Shown: positions 33,120 through 46,010 of the stretch, one piece after another
Layout of the letters: every line of letters begins with the position of its first letter
Numbering within the stretch: position 1 is the stretch's first letter
Assembly: GCA_019802505.1 (NCBI GenBank)
Contig: JAFMOC010000107.1
Location: 771,001-835,000 of the forward strand
From: Corydoras sp. C115
Lineage: Eukaryota; Chordata; Actinopteri; Siluriformes; Callichthyidae
Length of the DNA: 64,000 nucleotides
Direction: 5' to 3'
The notes under the pieces: model-generated
Databases searched by the model: none
Told to the model about the DNA's origin: nothing
What the model saw: the letters and a program-made list of their open reading frames with translations, nothing else
Program-made: the position numbers and the translations under genes

Positions 33120-34140
33120 TCGGGGGCTGGAAATCATCTTTAACACTTAGCAGTGACTAGATCAGGGATAGTTTGCGACCAGCCGCTGGCAGTTATGAGC
33201 GGAAGCCATCAGTCTGCAGCCCGAGAAGAGTGAGCCATCTCAGCCTCTTGATTTATGAAAATAATGAAAGATGTACGGCTGACAACTTAAAAGATCACCG
33301 TCGAGGTTTTATTCTAATGCACTTGTCCTTTTTGCAAATCACACACTACCTGTGGAATGCCAAGCTATTTTTTAAAAGCCTCATGCAGACGTGCGAGTAC
33401 CGCCAGCGCACCACGGCGGGAACGTTTCTGAGGCACGGAAACAAACAACGCACGAAATAATGCATATTGAAATGCCTTTCATTGCTGACGCTTTCCCAGC
33501 TTAAGTGAAAGCCTTCAGTGAGTTTAAATAAATAAGCATCCCATATCCAGCGCCCAGCGTTCGGTCCGTCACAGGATCCTGAAAAGCTCTCTTTAACGAA
33601 TCAGATTATGGAGACCTTCTATTAAAAGCCTCTCATGTAACAAAGACCTCAAAAGGCCCCATCTGAGGACTCCACCTCACGTCTGAGGCTTCAATGAATC
33701 TCGCAATATCATTGAGCGAAGGCCCACCTCGCTAGCAGCTAAGGCAAAGGGTTACTGCCGTAATCTAATAGATATTGTATTGCTTACAGCGGTACATGCA
33801 TGGGGACCGGAGCTCTTTTCAATGGGCCCTAAATGGGAGATGAATAGAGTCAGGCATTCTGAAGGACGCCTAAACTTAATTTGAGTGAGTTAAAAGGTTG
33901 GAGATGGTATTGAACGGCTTGGACCGAGCTTGGGCGTTAGCAGAGCCATTTCACTGCCATTTCAATGGGCTCATCCTCTGTTAAAGGCCTCCTCTCCAGG
34001 CGCATCTCATTTTCTTTAAAAGCCTATGCACCACCTTAAAGCATTATTAAAACAGTGCGTGAGAGCAAGAGGTTAGAGCGGCGAGCCCGGGACACAGCGG
34101 CGCATGGACACTCACTTAACGTTACACCGCAATGAGCTGC
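33120..34140. promoter_or_regulatory. Strongest candidate conserved non-coding cluster
   Basis: A kilobase without microsatellites or recognised mobile elements, richer in GC than the flanks, with recurring motifs 'taaaagcc' (33374, about 33623 and 34017), 'aaaggcc' and TAAT cores. It includes 'cgtaatctaatagatattgt' (33759-33778). No frame is long. Composition and motif recurrence suggest enhancers. Not tested by alignment. Confidence 0.4.
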
Positions 34141-34740
34141 AGGTCCAGGCAATCTAAGGTATGGATAATGAGAACGATGAGGGAAGCTATAGCCTCGAAT
34201 CAATGCAGCTCTTAAAGAGAATCCATTGTTTTGAGATATATTACATCTTCATGTCAGTCCCTTTAAGGCCCTTTAGAGAAGAACCATCCCTGAGTGCCCT
34301 GCAGTATCTCTGTAGTCTGTGTTTAAAGCAGAAACATGAAGCTGCAGGGTGATGGAGACCGTCCTGAGACGAGCTCTCCGACGATCCTAATAACATTAGT
34401 TTAAACATGGATCATCCCTGTAAGTCAATGATGTTTCATCACGAACATGTCAACCAAGAGAAGCAATTCCAAAGCCTTTTCCTTTCCACTGATCAGTGTG
34501 AGCACACAGGAAAGCAAGCAACCCGTTACAGTGGACGTCCTCATAATACTCCAATTAAATTAAAGCAGAAAAAAGACAAAGCCATTCTAAGAGAGTATAA
34601 ATACTAAGATCTGTACTGTATACAGTGAGTAAAGGGTTATGCGTCTATAAGCACTGCCTCAGCAACCGTCGGAATCGCCATGACAACAAACAAAACCAGT
34701 CAAAAGTTTAGACACACCTCCTTTTGCTTGAATTATCCAT
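34141..34740. other. Unique DNA
   Basis: Continues the repeat-free stretch. Short plus-strand frames at 34161-34352 and 34407-34607 lack family signal. Confidence 0.4.
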
Positions 34741-34743
34741 GTC

Positions 34744-35047
34744 ATCAGTTCCACTATTCAGCACGGTGGCTTAGTGGTTAGCATGTTCTCCTCTCAGCAC
34801 TAGGGATTCCCGGTTCGAATCTCCCACAGTCCAAAAACATGGATCAAGTCAATTGAATTCTCCAAATTGCCCCATATAGAGTGTGTCTGTGTGAGTGAGT
34901 GTGTGCCCAGCGATAGATTGGCGTCCTGTCCTGGGTGTATCTGCTCAGCCCCCGAGACGTTCTCCCCTGGATGGGCATGAGGAACCCCCCCCGCAACCCT
35001 AATAGAGGATAAAGCGGAAGATAATGGATGGATGGATCAGTTCCACT
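34744..35047 (+). mobile_element. V-SINE lacking its V core, with perfect target-site duplication
   Basis: Head with B box 'ggttcgaatc' joins directly to 'tcccacagtccaaaaacat', removing about 68 bp that holds most of the conserved core. The 3' body is intact and the tail is (GATG)n, not (GAAT)n. The 12-bp duplication 'atcagttccact' is perfect (34744-34755, 35036-35047), so the insertion looks young. Either it was copied from an already deleted source or the deletion followed insertion. Confidence 0.93.
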
Positions 35048-36850
35048 TGGACTTCGTAGTTCTACTATTATGAAGCATAAGTGGCTGTTTTATGTTCTTT
35101 AATTTGGGGATTTTAAAACTTTTGCATTTCTGCTGAATTTAAAGAATCTACGGCTCACGATTGTGTGTAATTCTTTAAAACCTAAAAAATTAAAACCAGA
35201 TTTTTGTTTTTTGGCTCGGTGGTGCACTTGTCCATTTGATTTGTGTCTTTTTAACTTCAGCAAATGGAAACAGCAGAAATGTAATATTTTAACCTATATA
35301 TTTTTTTTCCACTGGAACCTTATGGTACTATGATCAAAGCACCGTACAGATGTCTTTAAGACCTCTGAGATCTGAGTTAGCTTGTTTATGGTGTAAGAGG
35401 TCACCTTTAATGAAATCTTAGAATTAACTGCTAGAACGATACACACTCCCACAAGACTATATCCCCCTTTATTATTATTTTGTAGTACTAACCAGCTCCT
35501 GCAGCAGCTTATTTACGAATGACAACAATAATGTTGTAGCATGAAAAAAATTATAAATGTATTATATTTATTTAAACCTTACATATTAATATAAACCACA
35601 CATCAGTATGATCACCATGCATGAATTTTAAAGTTAAAATAAAGTTTTTTTAACATCACAGACATTGTTCCAACAAATCAAGCCCTTCATCTTGGTGGAC
35701 TTTTCTACACATTTGGAATTAATATTAATATAAGCAGCATGTCTGCATATGAACAGATCAGATACGAAGCAGAGATCACCTTATAAAATAAAATAACACG
35801 ACTTATGCAACAGTCATATCATGAAGTTACTTTAAATCAGTTTACAAATGTTAAAGTTGAAGTTTTCCTACAGTTTAAACCTTCACTGCACGGTTTGATT
35901 GCAGTGAGGCTAATTCTGCTGCAGATAGATAAAAGTGTTTCATCCATTGTGTCGATACTTAGGGTCATCTTTGATAAATTCCAGTCAGATGATGCCAGTG
36001 TAACGCCAGCAGATAGACCTAATCTCATCGATATTATATGAAATGTCTTCTGCGGGTCAGACCTGCCAACAACAATCTCACATTTTCTGAAAGATTCCCT
36101 AAAATTATGTAATATAGACTCTTCAGGAATACAGAATGTAAAATCAGCAACTTTATTTAGCTCTGCAGATGTGAAGGAGAGGTGTAGGTCATGTAGTTTA
36201 CCACTAAAAATTCTGATTGTATTAAGTTACAGGCTTATGCAAAATGTTTGTGCAGCTCTGTTTTAAATGCATAAAATATTAACTCGTCCTCCACCGTGCA
36301 CAAAGCTCACGATATAAAATATTAAACTAATAAAAAATGGGGTTGTCTGTAATACCTGTCATGTTCAGCATATGATTGGGATGTTTACTGTATTGATGCA
36401 GCAAAGTATATCCAAACTTGCAAAAGTTCAACACATAAAAGTGTGAAAAATATTCAGATTTATAGAATATGTAACATCATCTCCGATCCATAGGACAATG
36501 GATGCTGGGACACTGGTACTCAGTTTTGCCATTTCAGTGGAGCTGAGTACATGATGTATTAACACTGCACCAGAACTCATTATTAAAGGGGAATTTTTAT
36601 TTGTCAACCACTAAACATTTGCATGAAGAAGAGCTGAAACATGTGGACATGTCCAAAAACCCAAGATTTATTGCAGCTGGTTTTGTTCCTGAAGCCACAT
36701 TAAAAACCTGAAATCAAATAGGCCACTGCATCGTTTGTGTGCAGGTTCGAGTGTAAAGCTAAATACATGTTGTTCATTGTTTGGGACAATAGTTCTAAAG
36801 AAGGAGAAGTAAAAAAAAATAATAACACATATACACGTTTATATATATTA
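35048..36850. other. AT-rich unique DNA
   Basis: A small family-B-like piece ('cgtagttctactattatgaa', about 35054) follows the SINE. Opposed frames at 35805-36041 overlap each other and have no domain. Nothing else recognised. Confidence 0.4.
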
Positions 36851-36854
36851 TATG

Positions 36855-37120
36855 GGAATATGGGTTTGAATCCCAATCTGGGTGGAGTTTCCGTGTTTTC
36901 CATGTGTTCCCATGTTCTCCGGTTTCCTCTCACAGGCCAAAAACATGTATTCAAGGTAAAATGGCTGCTATAAATTGCTCCTATCTAAATTGCCCCATAC
37001 AGGGTGTACATGTGTGCCCAGTGATGGATTGGCCGCCTGTCCTGGGTGTATCTGCCCAGCACACACAACATTCTTGCGGAACCCCCCCCCCCATGACTCT
37101 AGACAAAGATAAAATGAGAG
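36855..37120 (+). mobile_element. Diverged V-SINE without tRNA-like A box
   Basis: Begins at 'gggtttgaatcccaatctgg', includes a core with loss of the middle ('ccatgtgttcccatgttctc'), then 'gtgatggattggccgcctgt', 'cctgggtgtatctgcccagc', a C run, and 'gactctagacaaagataaaa'. Old copy with indels. Confidence 0.85.
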
Positions 37121-37212
37121 CTATATATTCGACATATATATTCTATCCGAGCTATAAACTTAAATACATCATTTAAAAGCAAACATATAAACAAACACAT
37201 TAATGAAGAATG

Positions 37213-37216
<4 letters not shown>

Positions 37217-37261
<45 letters not shown>
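37217..37261. repeat. (AC)n microsatellite
   Basis: About 22 AC units. Confidence 0.95.
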
Positions 37262-37870
37262 GGTCAGCAGTTTGTACGTCTCTGCTGAAGTTGGTAATGT
37301 AACACCCAACTTATTTCCTTATGGTTATATATTCTATGCTGAAGTTTCAGAACATCTACAACAAATTTGAAAGCTACATTGGTAATTTAATTATCTTGAA
37401 CTTCTGTCCGTTTCTGACTCCAGCCCTCTCCTTACGCACCCCCGACTTAAAGCTAATTTACTTTAGCACCTTCGACTCCCTATGTGATTCATATTAAACA
37501 TGAGAAACTTGCTTTTCCTCATCTCCTGACTCCTCCTCCCCAGCCGCTCGGCCAGAGGCATTCGAAACGGCCATTCCCTTCTCTTTGATTCTGTTTGATA
37601 AAGGATGAAGCTGCACTAATCTCTGCATGCTAACGTTCCTTTCATGTATTATTTAGTGCCATCTTTTTCTCGCTGGAGTGTTCGTACTATTTTTGCAGGC
37701 CAGGCCTGTAATAAGAAAGTGAGCAAACTTCAGTTCCTAGAAATGTGTGTTTGGACCATGTGGCTTCAGGTGCCATGCTTGCTTCCTAATACTGAGGAGA
37801 TCAATGGAAGGGTGGTGTTCATGAATAGATCTCTTTCCTTTAAAGCAGTTAAAATGCCTACTGTAATCAC
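37262..37870. other. Unique DNA
   Basis: The plus-strand frame at 37644-37925 ends inside the following repeat and is not supported as a gene. Confidence 0.4.
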
Positions 37871-38050
37871 ACGTCCTCCACATTTATGCCATCTGTGCAG
37901 TGAAACACATACACACACTGAGTGAAGTGACAACATGTGCCTGGAGTGGTGGGCAGCCCTGTACATGGAGCCTGGGGCAGTTCAGCCATAGCACTTGGTG
38001 GTACCGGGAATCAAACAAGGCTGTTTTCTTAAGCACAAGCCTATGTCTAA
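37871..38050 (+). repeat. Family C interspersed repeat, copy 1
   Basis: 'gtgcagtgaaacacatacac', 'tggtgggcagccctgtacat', 'ttcagccatagcacttggtg', 'aagcacaagcctat' match 53420-53624 and 59729-59947. This is a common teleost repeat of unassigned class. Confidence 0.8.
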
Positions 38051-38735
38051 GTTAAAAAACACAACTTTTACAACATCTTCACTCGACTACACCTGATGAG
38101 CATGCAGCAGATAAACATCTCCCAGCATAACGAGATTTCAGAAATCTGATTATGTATGAATACGGAGCTGCAACGCTCGCAGAACCCCAACACTTTTCCC
38201 AAACTGGCATAAAACTATTTCGCTGTGCTATAAATCTTTCATCAAAACACATCGCATATGAGACTGTACCCTGCGACGTCCAAACACATCCTTACTGTGA
38301 ATGCTGGAGATGAATGTAGAACTTCACGGCCTCCATTATATTTATTAGGGAGAGTTAAAATATTCATAAATATTGAATTAATCTTATAACAGATCTTCAA
38401 ATTAATGGCTGTCCTTGAAGTTTTAGCCAAATTGCATCCATGTGGAAATGTAATCCCATGTGAAAGTTTTATATCGAAACATTTTATGAATATTAGACTA
38501 AAAACTGAGGTCATTAACCACCAGAATGTTCCCCGGGTTTGAAAGTGAATCACGGAGCCTGTGAAAGGGAAGCTCATGAAATTCTGTTGACTGCAGAGTT
38601 GTAGTCCGTTTTATTGTTTTGTAATCATCAGATTCCACTCAGAAAAGGTGTGATTTGAGTGCAAGGAATTTTTAGGACCCCAAGAAAAATGCCCCATCAA
38701 CAAAATATTGCTTACTTAAGATCATAATAAAAAAA
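38051..38735. other. AT-rich unique DNA
   Basis: No feature recognised. The 111-residue minus-strand frame at 38242-38577 has no domain. Confidence 0.4.
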
Positions 38736-38738
38736 TAC

Positions 38739-40015
<1,277 letters not shown>

Positions 40016-40016
40016 C

Positions 40017-40018
<2 letters not shown>

Positions 40019-40073
<55 letters not shown>

Positions 40074-40074
40074 T
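40019..40074. repeat. (GT)n microsatellite
   Basis: About 27 GT units with one AT break near the end. Confidence 0.95.
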
Positions 40075-40335
40075 GAGAAGGTCTGAATGGTTTCGAGACC
40101 ACTCCTGTGCAGTGTACACAGATCTGCCCTTAGAGGGAGTTCAGTAATCCAAAGCATCACTTAGAGAATCGTTTGCATTCTTCTCATTGCAGAATGACCT
40201 CTCCACCTATGGATCTGTCATGCCTCATGTCTAGACTCCAGTGTGTCATCCTTCAGTCTAAAAGCCTGTCTGACGCACTGTATACATCGACTATCCCCCT
40301 CACACACCATGCAGCCAAGAACATACCTGAAACCA

Positions 40336-40359
40336 ACACACACACACACACACACACAC
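40336..40359. repeat. (AC)n microsatellite
   Basis: About 12 AC units, inverse to the GT tract 260 bp upstream. Confidence 0.9.
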
Positions 40360-40665
40360 CTTTAACCTCCTCGACTGTCTCAAAGAATCTGTGGCACTGA
40401 GAGAGATGGGTACTCAGACAACCAAGATCAATAAAGTCTATTTACGTACATTTACACACAGTCTGCAGAAGCTGTCTGGTGCCACCCCTTAATAATAACG
40501 AAAAACCCCACACAAACGCCAGACGTCCTGGGCAAAAGATATTCAATACTTCTACTAATCACATTTTAATGTAGCTTAATAAAAACGGATGTTTTTGTGG
40601 ACGACCCCAAGTCGAGCATCTTGACAGTCTGGATAAAATCATTTTTATCAAACATTTGACCTTCA
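40360..40665. other. Unique DNA
   Basis: No feature recognised. Confidence 0.4.
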
Positions 40666-40667
40666 GC

Positions 40668-40815
40668 TCATCTCAATATCTTCCACTTAATCCTATATTA
40701 AGAACTAGGGTTGTGGAGGGGTTCCTCATGCCCATCCAGGGGAGACCATTTTGGGCGTTGGGCAGATACCCAGGACAGGCCGCCAATCCATTGCTGGGCA
40801 CACACTCACTCACAG
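40668..40815 (-). mobile_element. 5'-truncated V-SINE
   Basis: Minus-strand 3' body: 'cttccacttaatcctatatt', 'catgcccatccaggggagac', 'ttgggcgttgggcagatacc', 'gccaatccattgctgggcac'. Ends before the core. Confidence 0.88.
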
Positions 40816-40864
40816 AAATGATTTAGACTTTATTTAATCAATGACATTAAAGAGAATGAAGAAC

Positions 40865-40920
40865 TGAATGGTTAGCGTGTTGGGCGATCAATCGGAAGGT
40901 TGAGGGTTCAAACCCCAAAT
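40865..40920 (+). mobile_element. tRNA-like SINE head
   Basis: 'atggttagcgtgttgggcga' with B-box 'gggttcaaacccc' (40905-40917). The D-arm-like and T-arm-like spacing fits a tRNA-derived head, but there is no complete cloverleaf and it is not a functional tRNA call. It abuts a Tc1 relic. Confidence 0.55.
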
Positions 40921-40924
40921 ACAC

Positions 40925-41110
40925 CAGAATTTACCGGCATAGAAAACTGTAAGCCTGACCCTCTCGTCTGATTTCTCGAATACTCTGTGACATTTTTCAG
41001 AGACACACAAAGACTTTCCCAAAATTTTGGAAGCAGTTAAAGCCACAAGGGGTAGACCAACTTGGAGTGGGATGTCCAAAAGCATCCATAACTGTAAAGT
41101 CTAGGTGCCT
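40925..41110 (+). pseudogene. Tc1/mariner-like transposon 3' end with transposase C-terminus
   Basis: 41012-41062 translates to DFPKILEAVKATRGRPT, which resembles the C-terminal end of fish Tc1-type transposases (family pattern FPRRVEAV-AA-GGP). It is followed by 'agtgggatgtccaaaagcat' and 'taggtgcctccaaacttctt', like the terminal region of these elements. Catalytic domains are absent, so this is a dead fragment. Confidence 0.55.
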
Positions 41111-41870
41111 CCAAACTTCTTTCCATATCGTGAACCTGCACTCAGACTTAACACAGTACACAGCAGTGGTTGTACAGTTATTATTATATAAATAATATTG
41201 ATTCAGAAGATTATATCCAAAGCTCTGTGATAACAGACATGCACAAGGCCTGTGGTTATGGTGAGATATAGATTTCTAGTTGTGGAACCAATAGAGTGCT
41301 AAATTGTTTAGATATTGTTATTGGTAAAGGGAATTGATGATGGAAGTGTAGCATGACACCATACACATTCTGAAAAGCAGACTTTAAATGACTGAGACAA
41401 AAAAAAAAACCCAACAACACAGTCTTTGACTCACAGGGTCAAGGCTAAACAGTCCAGCCCTGACCTCATGGCTCTCTTCAGTGTACCGCCAGCTGACATT
41501 TTTAGGTCACTAAGTGAAAACAGTATGGGTTCTGTTGTCTGCTAATTATTTAGTTCAGGTAACCTGCAGTGAGAGATGCCGGCATTCACAAACACGCGCA
41601 TATACACCTCCCGATGGGGTGCAAGGGTGAAGGACAGTAATGGCTGTGTATTAAAGAAAAGGATCTAGTTAATAATTCAGTCTGGGCAAGTGACTGAAGC
41701 CTGGGGAGAGGGGGCAAGGTGAGCTTGTCAAAGAGTCAATCAAAAAGACCCTGAGCAAACTGAAGAGGAGCCCAGCCGCCCGGGTCACGAGCTCCATGTC
41801 CACCACAAAACCACACACACTCTCCTTCAACACGGAGAGAAAAAAAAGCAATATTATTTACAGACAGAAT
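41111..41870. other. Unique DNA
   Basis: Short A runs at 41400-41410. No gene or repeat recognised. Confidence 0.4.
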
Positions 41871-41871
41871 G

Positions 41872-41893
41872 AAAAAAAAAAAAAAAAAAAAAA
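41872..41893. repeat. Poly-A tract of 22 bases
   Basis: Uninterrupted A run. No retroposon body is recognisable upstream. Confidence 0.85.
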
Positions 41894-42264
41894 CAGCACA
41901 CCTACGTGCTTTGGGGCTTAGCGGACACTCTGCAGTGTATCTTTCCCGCTTTTACCGAGGTTCATGCCTCCACAATTTAGCTTACAATTACATTTCTTTC
42001 AGAGGGGATTTCTGAAGCGGTGGTGAGCAGCAAATGAGGAAAAACAATTAAAGAAGGAAAAATGTATGTTAATACTACAGCAATGAACAAAGTGTCAGTC
42101 ACAGGTCCCAAGCACCAGTACGGGTCTAAAGTCAGAGAACAGGAAATAAATCAAGGATTTTCAGGTTCTTAAAGAAAAAGAAGGTGCCAACACTGTGTTT
42201 AAGATATATCTCCTAAATGCACTGGGTCACATCATCAGTGATGGAATTATTTCAGGATGTGAGA

Positions 42265-42522
42265 CTCTTCCGCTTAATCCTACACTATGGAAAAGGGTCC
42301 GAGTGGGGGGTGCTCTCCATCGGAGGAGAACGTTACGGGTTCTGGGCAGACACACCCAGGACTAACACTCACACATACACCATATAGAGGCAGTTATGAT
42401 AGGGCCTTGAATCCATGCTTTTGGAGTGTGGGAGGAAACAAACTCTCTCTCAGATCGGGATTCAAACCTGAATCGTCAGTGTCGCAAGGTGGACGTGTTA
42501 ACCACTAAGCCACCGTGCTGCC
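42265..42522 (-). mobile_element. Diverged V-SINE with partial core
   Basis: Minus-strand copy: 'cttccgcttaatcctacact', 'ggagaacgttacgggttctg', 'ggcagacacacccaggacta', 'agatcgggattcaaacctga', 'aaccactaagccaccgtgct'. About 60 bp of the core is missing between 'gtgggaggaaaca' and 'aactctctctcagat'. Confidence 0.88.
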
Positions 42523-43050
42523 ACAGGTATTAATAAAGTACAATACAACAGATACATCACTGACGGGTTTTATTAATAACTATAAGACTATAAACCCATT
42601 TCCGATCGTAAGCTGTCCATAAATATTCATCTTGCTCCACACGACACATCAGGGTCTTTACCGATGCTCACCACCTAATGAACACCTGCACTGTTTAAAC
42701 ACCGTGTTGCTTTACTGACTCGTCTGTAGAACACTGGTGTTGAATGAAATCATTTTAAACAGGGTTTTTATTCTGAAAGTTTCTTTTTTTAGAAGCGGGT
42801 GGGGAGCAGGACTCGGTACAGTTAGTGTGTTTGCAGCGTGTGAGTAGAGGAAGTCCATTAGAAGAGCAGCAGCAGAGTCAGTCTATTAGAGAGCGGGCTC
42901 AGGGACAGTGTCAGTGATGAATGGTTCGAATGCAGTGAGGGAGAGAGAGAGGGAACTGTGTGCTTATCGAACCTGTTGGGCCCTGAATTTACAGACACCC
43001 TCTGACCTGATCCACTCTGAGCTCAATGACTTTCAACCTCTCAGATGCGC
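42523..43050. other. Unique DNA leading into AC-rich sequence
   Basis: No recognised feature. The plus-strand frame that starts at 42908 continues into the satellite and is not a gene. Confidence 0.4.
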
Positions 43051-43125
43051 ATGCACACACACACACACACACATGCATACACACACACGCAGGCACATAT
43101 GCATACACACACATGCTGACCTGTT

Positions 43126-43127
<2 letters not shown>

Positions 43128-43167
<40 letters not shown>

Positions 43168-43237
43168 CAGACCCGGGCGCACACACACACCTACAGACCC
43201 GGGCGCACACACACACCTACAGACCCGGGCGCACACA

Positions 43238-43270
<33 letters not shown>

Positions 43271-43282
43271 CTACAGACCCGG

Positions 43283-43333
<51 letters not shown>

Positions 43334-43498
43334 CAGACCCGGGCGCACACACACCTACAGACCCACACACACACACACACACACACCTACAGACCCGCAC
43401 ACACACACACCTACAGACCCGCACACACACACACACCTACAGACCCGGGCGCACACACACCTACAGACCCGCGCACACACACCTACAGACCTACAGAC

Positions 43499-43553
<55 letters not shown>

Positions 43554-43606
43554 CAGACCCGCACACACACACACACACCTACAGACCCGCACACACACAC
43601 CTACAG

Positions 43607-43643
<37 letters not shown>

Positions 43644-43692
43644 CAGACCCGCACACACACATCTACAGACCCGCACACACACACCTACAGAC

Positions 43693-43739
<47 letters not shown>

Positions 43740-44236
43740 CAGACCCGCACACACCTACAGACCCGCACACACACACACCTACAGACCTGCACACACACAC
43801 ACACACCTACAGACCCGCACACACACACACACCTACAGACCTGCACACACACACCTACAGACCCAGGCGCACACACACCTACAGACCCGCACACACACAC
43901 CTACAGACCTACAGACCTGCACACACACACACACACACACCTACAGACCCGCACACACACACCTACAGACTCGCTCGCACACACACACACACACACACAC
44001 ACCTACAGACCCATGCGCACACACACACACACACACACCTACAGACCCGCACACACACACACACGCAGACCAGCGCACACACACACAGACCCGCGCGCAC
44101 ACACACACGCAGACCTGTGCACACACACACACGCAGACCTGTGCACACACACACACACACACACACACACGCAGACTTGCGCACACACACACACACACGC
44201 AGACCCACGCACACACAGACCCGCGCACACACACAA
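43128..44236. repeat. 1.1-kb 'CTACAGAC' plus AC minisatellite
   Basis: About thirty units of CTACAGACC(C/T)G followed by AC runs of variable length. Early units carry CCCGGGCG, middle units CCCGC, and the last third (from about 44062) switches to CGCAGACC. Four successive unit starts (43437, 43461, 43483, 43491) recur at exactly +418 bp (43855, 43879, 43901, 43909), including a rare doubled unit, so an internal segment was duplicated. All six frames lack stops over long spans, giving spurious proteins rich in His-Thr or Cys-Val. Confidence 0.95.
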
Positions 44237-44421
44237 AGCACACACACCTACACAAAGAGGGGTGGAAAGTGCGCAGTCTCTTAATGGTGTTTTTTTCCAG
44301 GTGAGTGAGTTGCCATTTCTTGTTGAGAGGAATTAAGACGTTAGACCAAATGTAGAGCGCTGCTCTGTTAACTGCTTCTTCTCCCTTCCCCTCACCTACC
44401 CTCAACCTCCCCCTACTCCCT

Positions 44422-44422
<1 letters not shown>

Positions 44423-44465
<43 letters not shown>
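44423..44465. repeat. (AC)n microsatellite
   Basis: About 21 AC units, 190 bp after the minisatellite. Confidence 0.95.
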
Positions 44466-44468
<3 letters not shown>

Positions 44469-45495
44469 CCAGCCAACTAGAACAGCAATTGGCAAACCCA
44501 CACAGATCGATATGGATGGAGAGTGGGGTGGTGCGAGCCCACTACAACATGCTTAGGTACAGTGTGAGGGGAAGAAAGGTACATTCTTACCTGTTATACT
44601 GCCATTAAAGACGGTTCGGTAATGTGGTTTTTATGATGTGCATGTCATGAATGATACCTTAATCAATGAATACATCAATTATTTAATTAATTAATAAAAA
44701 AGATGATTTTTCCAGGCTCTGTTAATCAAGTCATAACAAACTCACGCTGTGTTTGCAGGGACTGACGCAAAAGAGTCTTTACATTGATTTTTTTTTTATC
44801 TCTCAAAAGGTTACACACAAAACCAAAAGAAAGTAATAATTAATAAGCAATTTCTGCTGAAATTAAACAACAAAAAGCTGAAATATAAAAGTGAAATTTT
44901 ATAAGTACTACAATATTATCATTATTATTATTATTATTATTAGTTTTTAGCACAGGGAAAATAACTTTAGTGAAAATCAATCTTTTTGTAGCGGAACATA
45001 ACTGGCTCTAAAATAAAGCCGTTGGAGAACATACTCTTTTCCCACTGACTGCGCAGCTCGCTCCGGCTCGGTGCGGACGCTCAATAGCTACAAAATAAAC
45101 AGCCTTGTTTCTCAGGCCTGCAGCTTGAGTGATTCCCATACCGGAACGATATCACAAACACGTCATTATCAAAGCTAAAGATATGATTAAAAGAGCCCTG
45201 GCTGTCGGCTGAGCACTGATACGCCGGAGCCTCCGACTCCCCCGGCACTTTAACACTGGACTGGGCAAGGAGCTACCCTGCCGCACAAAGAGAGACTGGC
45301 CATCAAAAGAGGAGGAGCTACGGTGGACAAGCCAGAGAGAAAACATTCGGGAGAGAACCAGGGAGTGGAGACACACCACAAAGAAAGTAAGATGTTGAAG
45401 ATAATAAAGCACTTGTTCCTGGTGTCTACATCTTTCCGCCCCCACTCGGGACTCCGGGCCAGAGAGCAATATTGAGAGAGGGACAAAGAGAATGG
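44466..45495. other. Unique DNA
   Basis: ATT tract at 44920-44942. The stretch 45040-45320 is repeat-free with higher GC. Two overlapping minus-strand frames (45152-45741) show no domain. Confidence 0.4.
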
Positions 45496-45498
45496 GAT

Positions 45499-45510
45499 GG
45501 GGGGGGGGGG
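45499..45510. repeat. Poly-G run
   Basis: About 12 G preceded by GGGATGG. Too few separate runs for a firm quadruplex call. Confidence 0.7.
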
Positions 45511-45979
45511 TTTCTCCAAAAAGTGTGGGCGAACGGAACGTGTGCATGAGTATGCCCTCACACTGGACCTCCTCCTGAGATAGAACTCGATTAAGTGGAA
45601 ATGTACACACAAGTATAAAGGCAAACTATAGAACCCTATCTCCCCTTCTAACTCATCACTGAATCTTATTCCCCTGTGATGTAATGGTTCTGAACCCCCC
45701 CCCACACACACACACACACACAAGCCCATCCCGTTTTCCAATCTATCCCAGATTCCAGTACATTCCCGAATTCCCAGCGCTCTGCTTGACTTCTTGGAAG
45801 ACTGCTCCCCCTTTTCGCCGTCTCTCTCTCCTCCTCGTCTTTATTAAAAACAAACAGTCCGGGGAAAGCAATTCACTTCTGCTCAACTGCAAAAAGCCTG
45901 GGATTTTGACACACAGTGTGTAAATGTGTTCATGTTTCATTGTAAATTTATGAAGTCTTGTAGCACACTGCGTCTCTCA

Positions 45980-46010
45980 GGGGCGGGGGTGGGGGGTTGG
46001 GGGGGGGGGG
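45980..46010 (+). other. G-quadruplex motif
   Basis: Runs of 4, 5, 6 and 12 G separated by C, T and TT. This meets the G4 pattern with one- and two-base loops on the plus strand. Confidence 0.75.

Noticed and set aside
40865..40920. Functional tRNA gene
   Set aside because: No complete cloverleaf or 3' acceptor pairing could be drawn. It looks like a SINE head.
43128..44236. CRISPR-like array
   Set aside because: The 'spacers' are AC runs, not unique sequences, and the DNA is of vertebrate type.
42908..44336. Open frames of 458 and 436 codons (His-Thr-Pro-rich)
   Set aside because: They are translations of the AC/CTACAGAC minisatellite, with comparable frames on the other strand, and no non-repeat domain.
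45152..45741. Two overlapping minus-strand frames of 152 and 163 codons
   Set aside because: They share the same DNA in different frames, include poly-G and AC tracts, and show no domain.
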